Source: an uncultured Hungatella sp. (lineage in GTDB: Bacteria; Bacillota; Clostridia; Lachnospirales; Lachnospiraceae). From it: a stretch of 5,714 bases of DNA. This document shows, one piece after another, positions 1 through 5,706 of this stretch (position 1 is the stretch's first letter; every line of letters begins with the position of its first letter). A model generated the notes under the pieces. It did no database searches. It saw only the letters and a program-made list of their open reading frames with translations, and had not been told where the DNA came from. Where the stretch lies: assembly GCA_959018155.1 (NCBI GenBank), contig CAUEKH010000187.1, forward strand, positions 1-5,714. The letters are read 5' to 3'. The position numbers were made by a program, and so were the translations under genes.

Positions 1-389
1 AATGGCTGATTATCCCGCTGGGCATTGCAGCCTTCATCGTATTCTATCTCGTATTCCGTTTCATGATTACGAAGTTCGATTTAAAGACTCCGGGTCGTGA
101 GGATGACGATGAATTAGACGAATCTGCTGTAAAGCTTGCCAACAACAACTATACAGAAGTTGCAAAGACAATTCTGGAAGGTCTTGGCGGCAAAGAAAAC
201 GTTACAAGCATTGACAACTGTATCACCAGACTGAGACTGGAAATCAAGGACTATACTCAGGTCAATGAGAAGAAGATTAAGTCTGCGGGTATTGCAGGCG
301 TTATCAGACCGAGCAAGAACAGTGTTCAGGTTATTGTAGGTACACAGGTACAGTTCGTAGCTGATGAATTCAAGAAATTATGTAAGTAA
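1..389 (+). CDS. PTS sugar transporter IIBC, C-terminal part (glucose/GlcNAc type), 5' end outside window
   Basis: This is the end of a membrane permease of the phosphotransferase system, which imports a sugar and phosphorylates it on entry. The reading frame is open from base 3, so 128 residues are visible and the start lies upstream. The first ~22 visible residues are a hydrophobic helix, the last one of the IIC domain. An acidic linker (EDDDELDE) follows, then a complete IIB domain from about visible residue 50 to the end. The IIB signature DNCITRLRLE contains the phospho-accepting cysteine at bases 219-221. Spacing and wording (GGKEN, then the Cys motif, then GVI and VQVIVG) fit the glucose/N-acetylglucosamine family better than the sucrose or beta-glucoside families. 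The exact sugar cannot be read from this fragment. The protein stops right after IIB, so IIA must come from a separate protein. A strong terminator follows 9 bases after the stop codon. Confidence 0.93.
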   Translation, partial: WLIIPLGIAAFIVFYLVFRFMITKFDLKTPGREDDDELDESAVKLANNNYTEVAKTILEGLGGKENVTSIDNCITRLRLEIKDYTQVNEKKIKSAGIAGVIRPSKNSVQVIVGTQVQFVADEFKKLCK

Positions 390-398
390 AATGTGCAG

Positions 399-433
399 GA
401 CAGGAGCGGAAAGGATGCCGCTCCTGTCTTTTT
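399..433 (+). terminator. Rho-independent terminator of the PTS gene
   Basis: A perfect 11-bp stem (GACAGGAGCGG at 399-409, CCGCTCCTGTC at 418-428) encloses an 8-base loop and is followed at once by five T residues (429-433), then A and more T. It begins 9 bases after the PTS stop codon. This is a classical intrinsic terminator and separates the PTS unit from lepB. Confidence 0.95.
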
Positions 434-553
434 ATTACAGGAAAAAGCGCGTTTTTCCGCTCACGATAAGCGGTGCGCAAAATGTGCGGTTTGCCACAAT
501 ACGTATGATGAGAATAAAGCGGCAGGGAATTTGTGAAACTTCTGTGGAAATGG

Positions 554-582
554 CTGGCACAGTTGAAAAATTGTGATACAAT
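554..582 (+). promoter_or_regulatory. SigA-type promoter with extended -10 for lepB
   Basis: The -10 box TACAAT (577-582) is preceded by TGA, giving the extended -10 pattern TGnTACAAT (574-582). With a 17-bp spacer the -35 is CTGGCA (554-559), matching TTGACA at 4 of 6 positions; an extended -10 tolerates a weak -35. The closer TTGAAA at 563-568 is too near the -10 to serve as a -35. The transcript would begin near 588-590, which affects the choice of start codon for the next gene. Confidence 0.6.
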
Positions 583-615
583 AAAATCAAGATGATTTAC
601 AGAAAGAAGAAAGCC

Positions 616-1179
616 ATGGAAAAGAACAGAGAAACAGAGACGAAGGAAGAGCCATTTAATTTAAAAAAAGAAATCTGGGAATGGGTTAAGATTATCGTTC
701 TGGCGGCGGCCATCGCGCTATTCGTAAATACGTTTATTATTGCCAACAGCTGGATACCCTCCGGTTCGATGGAGAGTACAATTATGACCCACGACCGGAT
801 TATCGGTTCAAGGCTGGCTTATAAGTTCGGAGGAGAGCCGGAACGGGGAGATATCGTTATTTTTCACCATGAGACAGGACCAGGAAATGAGGATACCCGT
901 CTGGTAAAAAGGATTGTGGGACTGCCGGGAGAGACGGTTGAGATCAGGGATAACCAGGTCTATATTGACGGGGAACTTTTAAGCGAACCGTATTTAAATG
1001 AGGAGATGGAATCTGACGACTTCCTGTTTGAGGTGCCGGAGGGGTGCTATCTGATGCTGGGGGATAATCGGAACCATTCCGCAGATGCCAGATTCTGGCA
1101 GGATCCCTATGTTCCGAAAAAGGACATCCGGGCTAAGGTGCTGTTTCGGTATTACCCCAAAATCAGCAGGATCGAATGA
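616..1179 (+). CDS. lepB: Type I signal peptidase
   Basis: This membrane-anchored serine protease cuts signal peptides from exported proteins on the outer face of the membrane. Read from the ATG at 616 it has 187 residues, the size of Bacillus SipS-type enzymes. A charged N-terminus is followed by one membrane anchor (about residues 25-43). All family boxes are visible: IPSGSMEST with the nucleophile Ser51, RGDIVIF, RLVKRIVGLPGE with the general-base Lys98, and GDNRNHSADARFW (149-161). The last box has Ala where many relatives have Ser (SADSR), a tolerated change. An in-frame ATG at 592 would add eight residues (MIYRKKKA), but the predicted transcript start lies only 2-4 bases before it, leaving no ribosome site. 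The 616 start has a purine-rich run (AGAAGAAAG, 605-613) upstream, although that is weak too. The gene appears monocistronic. Several paralogues are common in these bacteria, so the symbol could also be sip. Confidence 0.93.
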   Translation: MEKNRETETKEEPFNLKKEIWEWVKIIVLAAAIALFVNTFIIANSWIPSGSMESTIMTHDRIIGSRLAYKFGGEPERGDIVIFHHETGPGNEDTRLVKRIVGLPGETVEIRDNQVYIDGELLSEPYLNEEMESDDFLFEVPEGCYLMLGDNRNHSADARFWQDPYVPKKDIRAKVLFRYYPKISRIE

Positions 1180-1183
1180 CAAA

Positions 1184-1256
1184 ATGGTATATAATCTTGA
1201 AATAATTTCGAAAAAATCTTGACCTTCCAGTTACTGGAAGGTCTATTTTATACCAT
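1184..1256. repeat. 8-bp inverted repeat enclosing the MerR-type promoter
   Basis: ATGGTATA at 1184-1191 is matched by its exact reverse complement TATACCAT at 1249-1256, one on each side of the MerR-type dyad. A further ATACCAT lies at 1280-1286. In a lepB read-through RNA the outer arms plus the inner dyad could fold into a long nested stem and help end lepB transcription. In DNA the arms could be a second operator. No function is proven, and an AT-rich 8-mer pair may be chance. Confidence 0.35.
1219..1249 (+). promoter_or_regulatory. MerR-family operator-promoter upstream of the MATE gene
   Basis: The -35 box TTGACC (1219-1224) and a -10 box TATTTT (1244-1249) are separated by exactly 19 bp. 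That spacer is too long for ordinary RNA polymerase and is the hallmark of promoters activated by MerR-family regulators, which twist the DNA. A perfect dyad covers it: GACCTTCCAGT (1221-1231), one central base (1232), ACTGGAAGGTC (1233-1243). The half-site ACCTTCC...GGAAGGT resembles operators described for metal-responsive members such as CueR, ZntR and HmrR, and relatives controlling drug efflux. No merR gene lies in this window, so the regulator must be encoded elsewhere. The same hairpin (10-bp stem, TTA loop, followed by TATTTTAT) might double as a lepB terminator, but its T-run is poor. Confidence 0.8.
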
Positions 1257-1318
1257 AGAAATGAAATCCCTGTGGGCAGATACCATGAGGAAAACAGATT
1301 GACGGGAGGAACGAGTTT

Positions 1319-2668
1319 ATGAAGGATAACCATAATCTGACGGAGGGAAATGTTTTATCAGTTCTGCTGATATTTGCGGTTCCCTTCGTGATAGCAAATG
1401 TCATCCAGGCGCTTTATGGTGCGGTGGATTTGCTGATTATCGGCCGCTACTGTACTCCGGAGAGTGTGGCGGCGGTTTCTACGGGAACACAGGTAACCCA
1501 GATTATCACAAGCATGATTACGGGACTGACTCTGGGCGGCACAATTCTGGTGGGAAAGTATACCGGTATGAAAGAGGAAAATGAAGTGAGGAAGACCATC
1601 GGGACGACACTCTCAGTCTTCGGTATCGTCGCCCTCATTTTAACCGTTGTTATGCTTATCTCAATTCCAACAATTTTGAGACTGCTGAAGACTCCGGAGG
1701 AATCGTTTGAACTGGCGGATCTCTATGTGCGGATTTGCAGCTGCGGTATCTTCTTTATCTGCGGCTATAACGCAATCAGCGCGATTTTAAGAGGGTATGG
1801 AGATTCTAAGCGGCCGATGATGTTTATTGGGCTGGCATGTGTATTAAATATTGTGGGGGATGTGGTATTTACCGGTATCCTCGGTATGGGGGTGGCCGGA
1901 GTCGCCATTGCGACCATTGGTTCTCAGGCGGTCAGCATGATCTGCGCCATCTGGTATTTAAACCGGAACCAGTTTATATTTACCTTCACCATTAAGAATC
2001 TTCGGATAGACAGGGACAAGGTGAAGGAACTTGCCAGGGTGGGAATCCCGATTTCCCTGCAGGAGTGTATGGTGCGTTTATCGTTCCTCTATCTGACAAG
2101 TGTGACCAACAGGCTGGGCATCTATGCGGCCGCGGCTGTCGGCGTGGCCAGTAAATACGACGTTTTCGCCATGCTGCCTGCCACCTCCATTGCCAATGCC
2201 CTGGCTGCCATCACGGCCCAGAATTACGGGGCGGGGAGGCCGGAGAGGGCGAAAAAGTCCCTGTTTGCCGGGCTTTCCTTCGCGGTGGCTGCTTCCGCTG
2301 TATTCTGGCTGTGGGCTCAGGTGTCGCCGCAGACCATGATTGGAGTTTTTACGGACGATTCCAGCATCATCAGCGCCGGGATCCCATTTTTCAAGTCGTG
2401 CAGTTACGATTATCTCGCTGTCAGCTTCGTATTCTGTCTTAACGGATATTTAAATGGCAGATCGAAAACCATTTTTACCATGATAAGCTGCTGCTTTGGC
2501 GCACTGGCGCTGCGTATGCCGCTTATCTGGCTGGTCTATACATACTGGCCCGATAATTTATTCAGAATCGGAACCATAGCGCCCCTGGTATCAGGTTTTA
2601 TGGCCTGCTACACCCTTCTGTATGTATTTTACGGGTTTCACAGAGATAAGAAGGCGGGAATATATTAA
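1319..2668 (+). CDS. MATE family multidrug efflux transporter
   Basis: The 449-residue protein is a membrane exporter of the MATE (NorM/DinF-like) family, which expels drugs, dyes or metabolites in exchange for Na+ or H+. Length and about 12 hydrophobic segments fit the family. Two homologous halves are visible. The first opens with the typical run LYGAVDLLIIGRYC (residues 32-45) and includes AILRGYGDSKRPM, a recurrent motif after helix 4. The second starts near residue 240 (GIPISLQE) and carries QNYGAGRPERAKK, the matching motif of the C-terminal half. A strong ribosome site GGGAGGA (1304-1310) sits 8 bases before the ATG. The gene lies behind the MerR-type promoter, so expression is probably induced by the compound or metal that the regulator senses. 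The substrate cannot be inferred from sequence. ytaF follows 24 bases after the stop with no terminator between them. Confidence 0.95.
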   Translation: MKDNHNLTEGNVLSVLLIFAVPFVIANVIQALYGAVDLLIIGRYCTPESVAAVSTGTQVTQIITSMITGLTLGGTILVGKYTGMKEENEVRKTIGTTLSVFGIVALILTVVMLISIPTILRLLKTPEESFELADLYVRICSCGIFFICGYNAISAILRGYGDSKRPMMFIGLACVLNIVGDVVFTGILGMGVAGVAIATIGSQAVSMICAIWYLNRNQFIFTFTIKNLRIDRDKVKELARVGIPISLQECMVRLSFLYLTSVTNRLGIYAAAAVGVASKYDVFAMLPATSIANALAAITAQNYGAGRPERAKKSLFAGLSFAVAASAVFWLWAQVSPQTMIGVFTDDSSIISAGIPFFKSCSYDYLAVSFVFCLNGYLNGRSKTIFTMISCCFGALALRMPLIWLVYTYWPDNLFRIGTIAPLVSGFMACYTLLYVFYGFHRDKKAGIY

Positions 2669-2692
2669 AGAAAAAGCAAAGACAGATGAATC

Positions 2693-3316
2693 ATGCTTCA
2701 TATTATCCTTCTGGTCCTGGCGCTGTGTATCGACACGTTCGTTGCAAGCATGGCTTACGGGGCCAATCGCGTTACGGTTACGTGGAGAAAAATTGTGGCG
2801 ATGAACGGAATCTGCAGCGGATGTCTTGGAATCGCACTGGCAGCGGGAATCTTTCTCGATGGCCTGATCCCGGACTCCATGACCAGAACCGTCTGTGTCA
2901 TCAGCCTCTCTTTCCTTGGCATCTTAAAGCTGATGGATTATTTTATCAAAAAGTACATTAACCGCCATGCCAGCCTTCACAAAGGGCTTTCCTTCTCTTT
3001 TTCGGGGCTGCATATTATCATCAACATATACGGGGATCCGATGGCTGCTGACTGGGATCATTCTCAGTCGCTGTCCTGGAAGGAACTGATTTTTTTATCC
3101 TTTGCCATGTCTATCGACAGCCTCATCGCGGGTACTCTATCCGCTTTTATGAAAATACCGATCGGTCTGACGGTGATAACCGCATTCTTTCTTGGGATTG
3201 TGATGATGGCTGCCGGCCTTCTTCTTGGCAGGAAGCTGGCTGCGCGGGCTGAATGTGATTTATCCTGGATCAGCGGCGTATTATTTTTAATTCTGGCAGT
3301 GACAAAAAGCTTCTGA
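2693..3316 (+). CDS. ytaF: YtaF-like sporulation membrane protein (MntP superfamily)
   Basis: The 207-residue membrane protein has about six helices. It shows the inverted-repeat design of the MntP/YtaF family: the N-terminal motif ALCIDTFVASMAYG (Asp14) is echoed by AMSIDSLIAGTLSAF (Asp142). Between the halves lies the YtaF hallmark DPMAADWDHSQSLSWKE. Residues 120-131 (DWDHSQSLSWKE) read as an EF-hand-like acidic loop. YtaF proteins are annotated from Bacillus sporulation; their relative MntP exports manganese. The true role of YtaF is poorly known, so metal handling here is an inference. The ATG at 2693 is chosen because the frame is closed by TGA at 2687-2689 and the family begins immediately before helix 1. 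The ribosome site is weak (AAAGACAGA, 2678-2686), suggesting translation coupled to the MATE gene 24 bases upstream. An overlapping ATG at 2686 opens a different, non-family frame. Confidence 0.88.
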   Translation: MLHIILLVLALCIDTFVASMAYGANRVTVTWRKIVAMNGICSGCLGIALAAGIFLDGLIPDSMTRTVCVISLSFLGILKLMDYFIKKYINRHASLHKGLSFSFSGLHIIINIYGDPMAADWDHSQSLSWKELIFLSFAMSIDSLIAGTLSAFMKIPIGLTVITAFFLGIVMMAAGLLLGRKLAARAECDLSWISGVLFLILAVTKSF

Positions 3317-3327
3317 TGCGGTATAGT
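3299..3327 (+). promoter_or_regulatory. Probable SigA-type promoter for the fliB-like gene
   Basis: GTGACA (3299-3304, 5 of 6 to TTGACA) and TATAGT (3322-3327, 5 of 6 to TATAAT) are separated by an ideal 17 bp. The -35 lies inside the last codons of ytaF. Transcription would begin near 3333-3335 and give a leader of about 100 bases before the fliB-like start codon, including the long hairpin at 3344-3405. Confidence 0.55.
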
Positions 3328-3343
3328 AGCAATCGGGAATCAT

Positions 3344-3405
3344 GACAGAGGCAGGACCGGGCAGCAGGAGCAGGAAGCGCCTGAAAGCGGGAGTCCGCCT
3401 CTGTC
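3344..3405. repeat. Long imperfect palindrome in the fliB-like leader
   Basis: GACAGAGGC (3344-3352) pairs with GCCTCTGTC (3397-3405). After one bulged A (3353), GGAC (3354-3357) pairs with GTCC (3393-3396), giving 13 base pairs with one bulge. The 35-base interior is G-rich and contains a small hairpin, CAGG (3371-3374) with CCTG (3380-3383). No T-run follows on the plus strand, so it is not a standard terminator for ytaF; on the minus strand it is followed by no T-run either. It may be a structured RNA leader or an interspersed palindromic repeat. Confidence 0.6.
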
Positions 3406-3437
3406 GGAAAATTTGACAGAAACAGGAGAGAAAACGT

Positions 3438-4601
3438 ATGAGATATACGGTTCCGCATTATTACAGCCATTTTTCCTGTGTGGCGGGAAAATGTCCGGAC
3501 ACCTGCTGCGCCGGATGGGCCATTATGATTGATGAGAAATCATTGCAAAAATACAGGGCGAGGAAGGACTCCTTCGGAAACCGCCTTCGCAATTCTATTG
3601 ACTGGAAGGAAAAGGCTTTTAAGCAGTATGAGGGGCGGTGCGCCTTTTTAAATGAAGAGAATCTCTGTGACATCTATGGAGAGGCAGGCCCTGATATGCT
3701 CTGCAGGACGTGCCGCAGTTATCCGCGCCATACGGAGGAGTATGAGGGAATCCGGGAAATTTCCCTGTCCTTATCGTGTCCTGTGGCTGCCGATCTGATT
3801 CTTGACTGCGAGGAACCGGTCCACTTCCTGACGAAGGAGGATGAGAGGAAGGAATCCTACGATGAGTTTGATTTCTTTCTCTACACGAAGCTGGATGATG
3901 TGCGGGAAGCGGTTCTTGCCTTTTTACAGGACCGGGAACTGGACGTTTCCACACGGATCGGAATTGCTTTCGGTCTGGTCCATGATTTGCAGCGCAGGAT
4001 TGATACGGGAAAACTCTATGAAACAGATGGACTTTTGGAGCGGTATCAGAAAGAAGGCGCAAAGGAAAAGCTTCGCAGGAAACTGGCTGCTGTGAAAGAG
4101 CAGAGGCCGGGACGGTACGAGACGGCGCGTGGCCTGTTCGGAATATTGAAGGAATTGGAAGTACTGAAAGCTGACTGGCCTGATTACTTAAGTCGTATAG
4201 AAGAAGCACTGTACAGAGGCGGCGCGGAAGTGTATATGGAGAAACGTCGGCTTTTTTATGAATATTTAGAGGCTGACGGGGCCAGATGGAGGCTGTGGGA
4301 GCAGTGGGGAGAACAGCTGATGGTGTATTTCGTATTTACGTATTTCTGCGGGGCCGTCTACGATGGGGAAGCGCTGGACAAGATGAAGCTGGCCGTTGTG
4401 AGCACCATTATCATACAGGAGATCGCGCAGGCACTCTGGCAGACGGAGGGGAAACTGTCTCCGGAAGAGTTTAAAGAGGCGGCCCGGCGGTATTCCAGAG
4501 AGGTGGAGCACTCAGATTTGAATTTAAGTCTGCTGGAAAAACAGTTTCATAACAGGAAAGAATGTTCCTTTGACAGCCTGCTATCCCTGATTACCGGGTG
4601 A
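3438..4601 (+). CDS. FliB-like CxxCC protein (flagellin lysine-N-methylase family)
   Basis: The 387-residue protein matches the family of flagellin lysine-N-methylase FliB, which methylates surface lysines of flagellin, reportedly by a [4Fe-4S]-dependent reaction. It is predicted cytoplasmic, with no signal peptide or membrane helix. The family feature is a cysteine cluster in the first 114 residues. It comprises Cys14, 19, 23 and 24 (CVAGKCPDTCCAGW), Cys68 and 77, Cys89 and 92 (LCRTCRSYPR) and Cys114 (LSCP). The remaining ~270 residues are mostly helical and charged, including a basic stretch near 205-230. The start is fixed by AGGAGAG (3424-3430), 7 bases before the ATG. It appears to have its own promoter and a structured leader. 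No flagellar gene is visible, so flagellin as substrate is not supported by context and another protein could be the target. Family membership is firm; the substrate is uncertain. Confidence 0.85.
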   Translation: MRYTVPHYYSHFSCVAGKCPDTCCAGWAIMIDEKSLQKYRARKDSFGNRLRNSIDWKEKAFKQYEGRCAFLNEENLCDIYGEAGPDMLCRTCRSYPRHTEEYEGIREISLSLSCPVAADLILDCEEPVHFLTKEDERKESYDEFDFFLYTKLDDVREAVLAFLQDRELDVSTRIGIAFGLVHDLQRRIDTGKLYETDGLLERYQKEGAKEKLRRKLAAVKEQRPGRYETARGLFGILKELEVLKADWPDYLSRIEEALYRGGAEVYMEKRRLFYEYLEADGARWRLWEQWGEQLMVYFVFTYFCGAVYDGEALDKMKLAVVSTIIIQEIAQALWQTEGKLSPEEFKEAARRYSREVEHSDLNLSLLEKQFHNRKECSFDSLLSLITG

Positions 4602-4643
4602 TGCGTAAAAGGACAGCAGGGCCATTTCCTTAGAAAAAATGGC
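4577..4643. other. Inverted repeats between convergent genes, possible weak bidirectional terminator
   Basis: CCTGCTATCC (4577-4586) and GGACAGCAGG (4611-4620) pair at 9 of 10 positions across a 24-base loop. Next to it GCCATTT (4621-4627) pairs with AAATGGC (4637-4643) across 9 bases. Both overlap the ends of the two convergent genes, which are only 28 bases apart. Neither is followed by a clean T-run on either strand, so the terminator role is only suggested by position. Confidence 0.35.
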
Positions 4644-5694
4644 ACAGGAGAATCGGGAGAAATGGCGCAATCAGAAAGTTGGCGACTTTGATCTCAGTCA
4701 CTTTCAGCATATTGAGACCGATGGCCATGATAATCAGAGAGCCGACGCATGTCATTTCATTGACAACAGCGGTCGTCAAATAGATGGAGACAGCGCTGGC
4801 CGACAAGGTCAGGAGTGCTTCATAGGCAAAGACTACGACAGAGGCGAACGCGGCGCCGGGTCCTAAGGCGGCAGTCATGACGATGGTGGAGACGAAGTCG
4901 ATCAGCGATTTTGCGTAGAGGATTTCGTTGTTTCCCGAGATTCCGCTCTGCATGGAACCGACAATAGCCATGGCCCCGACACATACGAAGATGGTGCAGC
5001 TGACGAAGCTTTCCGCAAAGGTGCTGTCAGAGGAACCGCGAACCAGCCGGGACTGCAGATAATAGCCGGCGCGGGTCAGCTGTCTGTCAATATTGATCCA
5101 TTCTCCCAACAGAGTTCCAATGACCATGGCCAGAATGGAGATGATGACGCGTTCCCCCTTAAGGGCGCCGCTGATTCCCACGAAGACGACGCAGAGTCCA
5201 AGCCCCTGGGTCAGACTTCGATCCAGACGGTCGGGGATTCCTTTCTTTACAATGATACCGATGAGTCCGCCTCCAAGGACGGCGATTCCGTTTACGATTG
5301 CACCACTTAAACGATTGCGGAAGTTTTTTGTCATATTCTCATTCACATCGTTTATGTAATGGGTAATTTCTCCAGTTATAAGACCGCCGTTTACAGACGG
5401 CTCCTGCTCAATGACAATCAGATTACTTTCCGCATTGGTCGGAGGCACTTTTTCTGTTGCGGTATGCAGTTCAAAATACGCCGTCCCGTCCGGCGCATGG
5501 TAATTCTCCATGGATTTCAAAAAATCACTGGAATCTGATCCGGGATAAGTCTGAACCGGAATCAATATCCCTGATGATAACATTAAGGAAAACGCCAGCA
5601 AAAATAGGAGCGGGGAAATAAGCGTAGCCAAATTAAACGAAATATCTTCTTTCACACATTTTAATTCCTTTGATATGATTGAGATAATACGCAT
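4630..5694 (-). CDS. Chimeric membrane protein: ABC-2 permease N-terminus fused to a DUF554 (YdfK/YqgA-like) domain
   Basis: One uninterrupted 354-codon frame joins two unrelated families. Residues 1-129 look like the start of an ABC-2-type transporter permease: a basic N-terminus (KELKCVKED), one membrane helix (about 22-45), then an external domain (residues 46-129, with VIEQEP and GEITHYINDVNENMTKNF). Such permeases normally have six helices, so five are missing. From about residue 130 (SGAIVNGIAVLGGGLIG) to the end, ~225 residues form what looks like a complete DUF554 protein. It includes KKGIPDR (150-156), GTLLGEW (193-199), FVCVGAMAIVGSMQSG (236-251) and about six helices. DUF554 function is unknown. 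A native DUF554 gene would start almost exactly at the join, but TTA (Leu129) stands where ATG is expected. G+C drops across the join, and an 8-bp repeat lies there. The start at 5694 has a strong ribosome site. Genuine fusion and assembly error are both possible. Confidence 0.85.
   Translation of the reverse strand: MRIISIISKELKCVKEDISFNLATLISPLLFLLAFSLMLSSGILIPVQTYPGSDSSDFLKSMENYHAPDGTAYFELHTATEKVPPTNAESNLIVIEQEPSVNGGLITGEITHYINDVNENMTKNFRNRLSGAIVNGIAVLGGGLIGIIVKKGIPDRLDRSLTQGLGLCVVFVGISGALKGERVIISILAMVIGTLLGEWINIDRQLTRAGYYLQSRLVRGSSDSTFAESFVSCTIFVCVGAMAIVGSMQSGISGNNEILYAKSLIDFVSTIVMTAALGPGAAFASVVVFAYEALLTLSASAVSIYLTTAVVNEMTCVGSLIIMAIGLNMLKVTEIKVANFLIAPFLPILLCHFF
5294..5318. repeat. 8-bp direct repeat at the ABC-2/DUF554 join
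   Basis: ACGATTGC occurs at 5294-5301 and again at 5311-5318, a 17-base period. The two copies are read in different codon phases and bracket the place where the protein changes family (codons for residues 126-134). Short direct repeats at a junction are a common footprint of illegitimate recombination; that origin is an inference. Confidence 0.5.
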
Positions 5695-5706
5695 AATATC
5701 CCCCCT
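5695..5706 (-). promoter_or_regulatory. Strong ribosome binding site of the chimeric gene
   Basis: Read on the minus strand, AGGGGGG (5706-5700) is followed by five bases and the ATG at 5694-5692. This fixes the start at the ABC-2-like end, so the whole chimera should be translated as one protein. Only 8 more bases lie upstream in the window, so the promoter and any partner ATPase gene are outside it. Confidence 0.75.

Noticed and set aside
440..473. Small palindromes GGAAAAA/TTTTTCC (440-458) and CCGCT/AGCGG (457-473) after the PTS terminator
   Set aside because: They lie between a strong terminator and the lepB promoter, so they are unlikely to be transcribed at a useful level. Stems are short, and no function or second terminator is needed there.
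364..576. Plus-strand 70-codon open frame spanning the PTS end, the terminator and the intergenic region
   Set aside because: It overlaps the PTS stop and runs through a perfect terminator hairpin, has no recognisable domain and no ribosome site.
1190..1195. Perfect TATAAT between lepB and the MATE gene
   Set aside because: No acceptable -35 exists 16-18 bp upstream (CAGGAT at 17 bp) and there is no TGn extension. The MerR-type promoter explains the region better.
1261..1302. Possible 13-residue leader peptide (MKSLWADTMRKTD) before the MATE gene
   Set aside because: It has no ribosome site and would start only 4-5 bases after the predicted transcript start. Nothing in its codons suggests attenuation.
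2686..2961. Plus-strand 91-codon frame starting at ATG 2686, seven bases before the ytaF start
   Set aside because: It encodes no recognisable sequence and is overlapped entirely by ytaF, whose family motifs are clear.
3413..3418. TTGACA immediately before the fliB-like ribosome site
   Set aside because: Only 19 bases separate it from the start codon and no -10 box fits before the gene. The promoter at 3299-3327 is better placed.
3619..4209. Minus-strand 196-codon open frame inside the fliB-like gene
   Set aside because: The opposite strand has strong family evidence. The antisense translation is Pro/Ser/His-rich with no domain, typical of a shadow frame.
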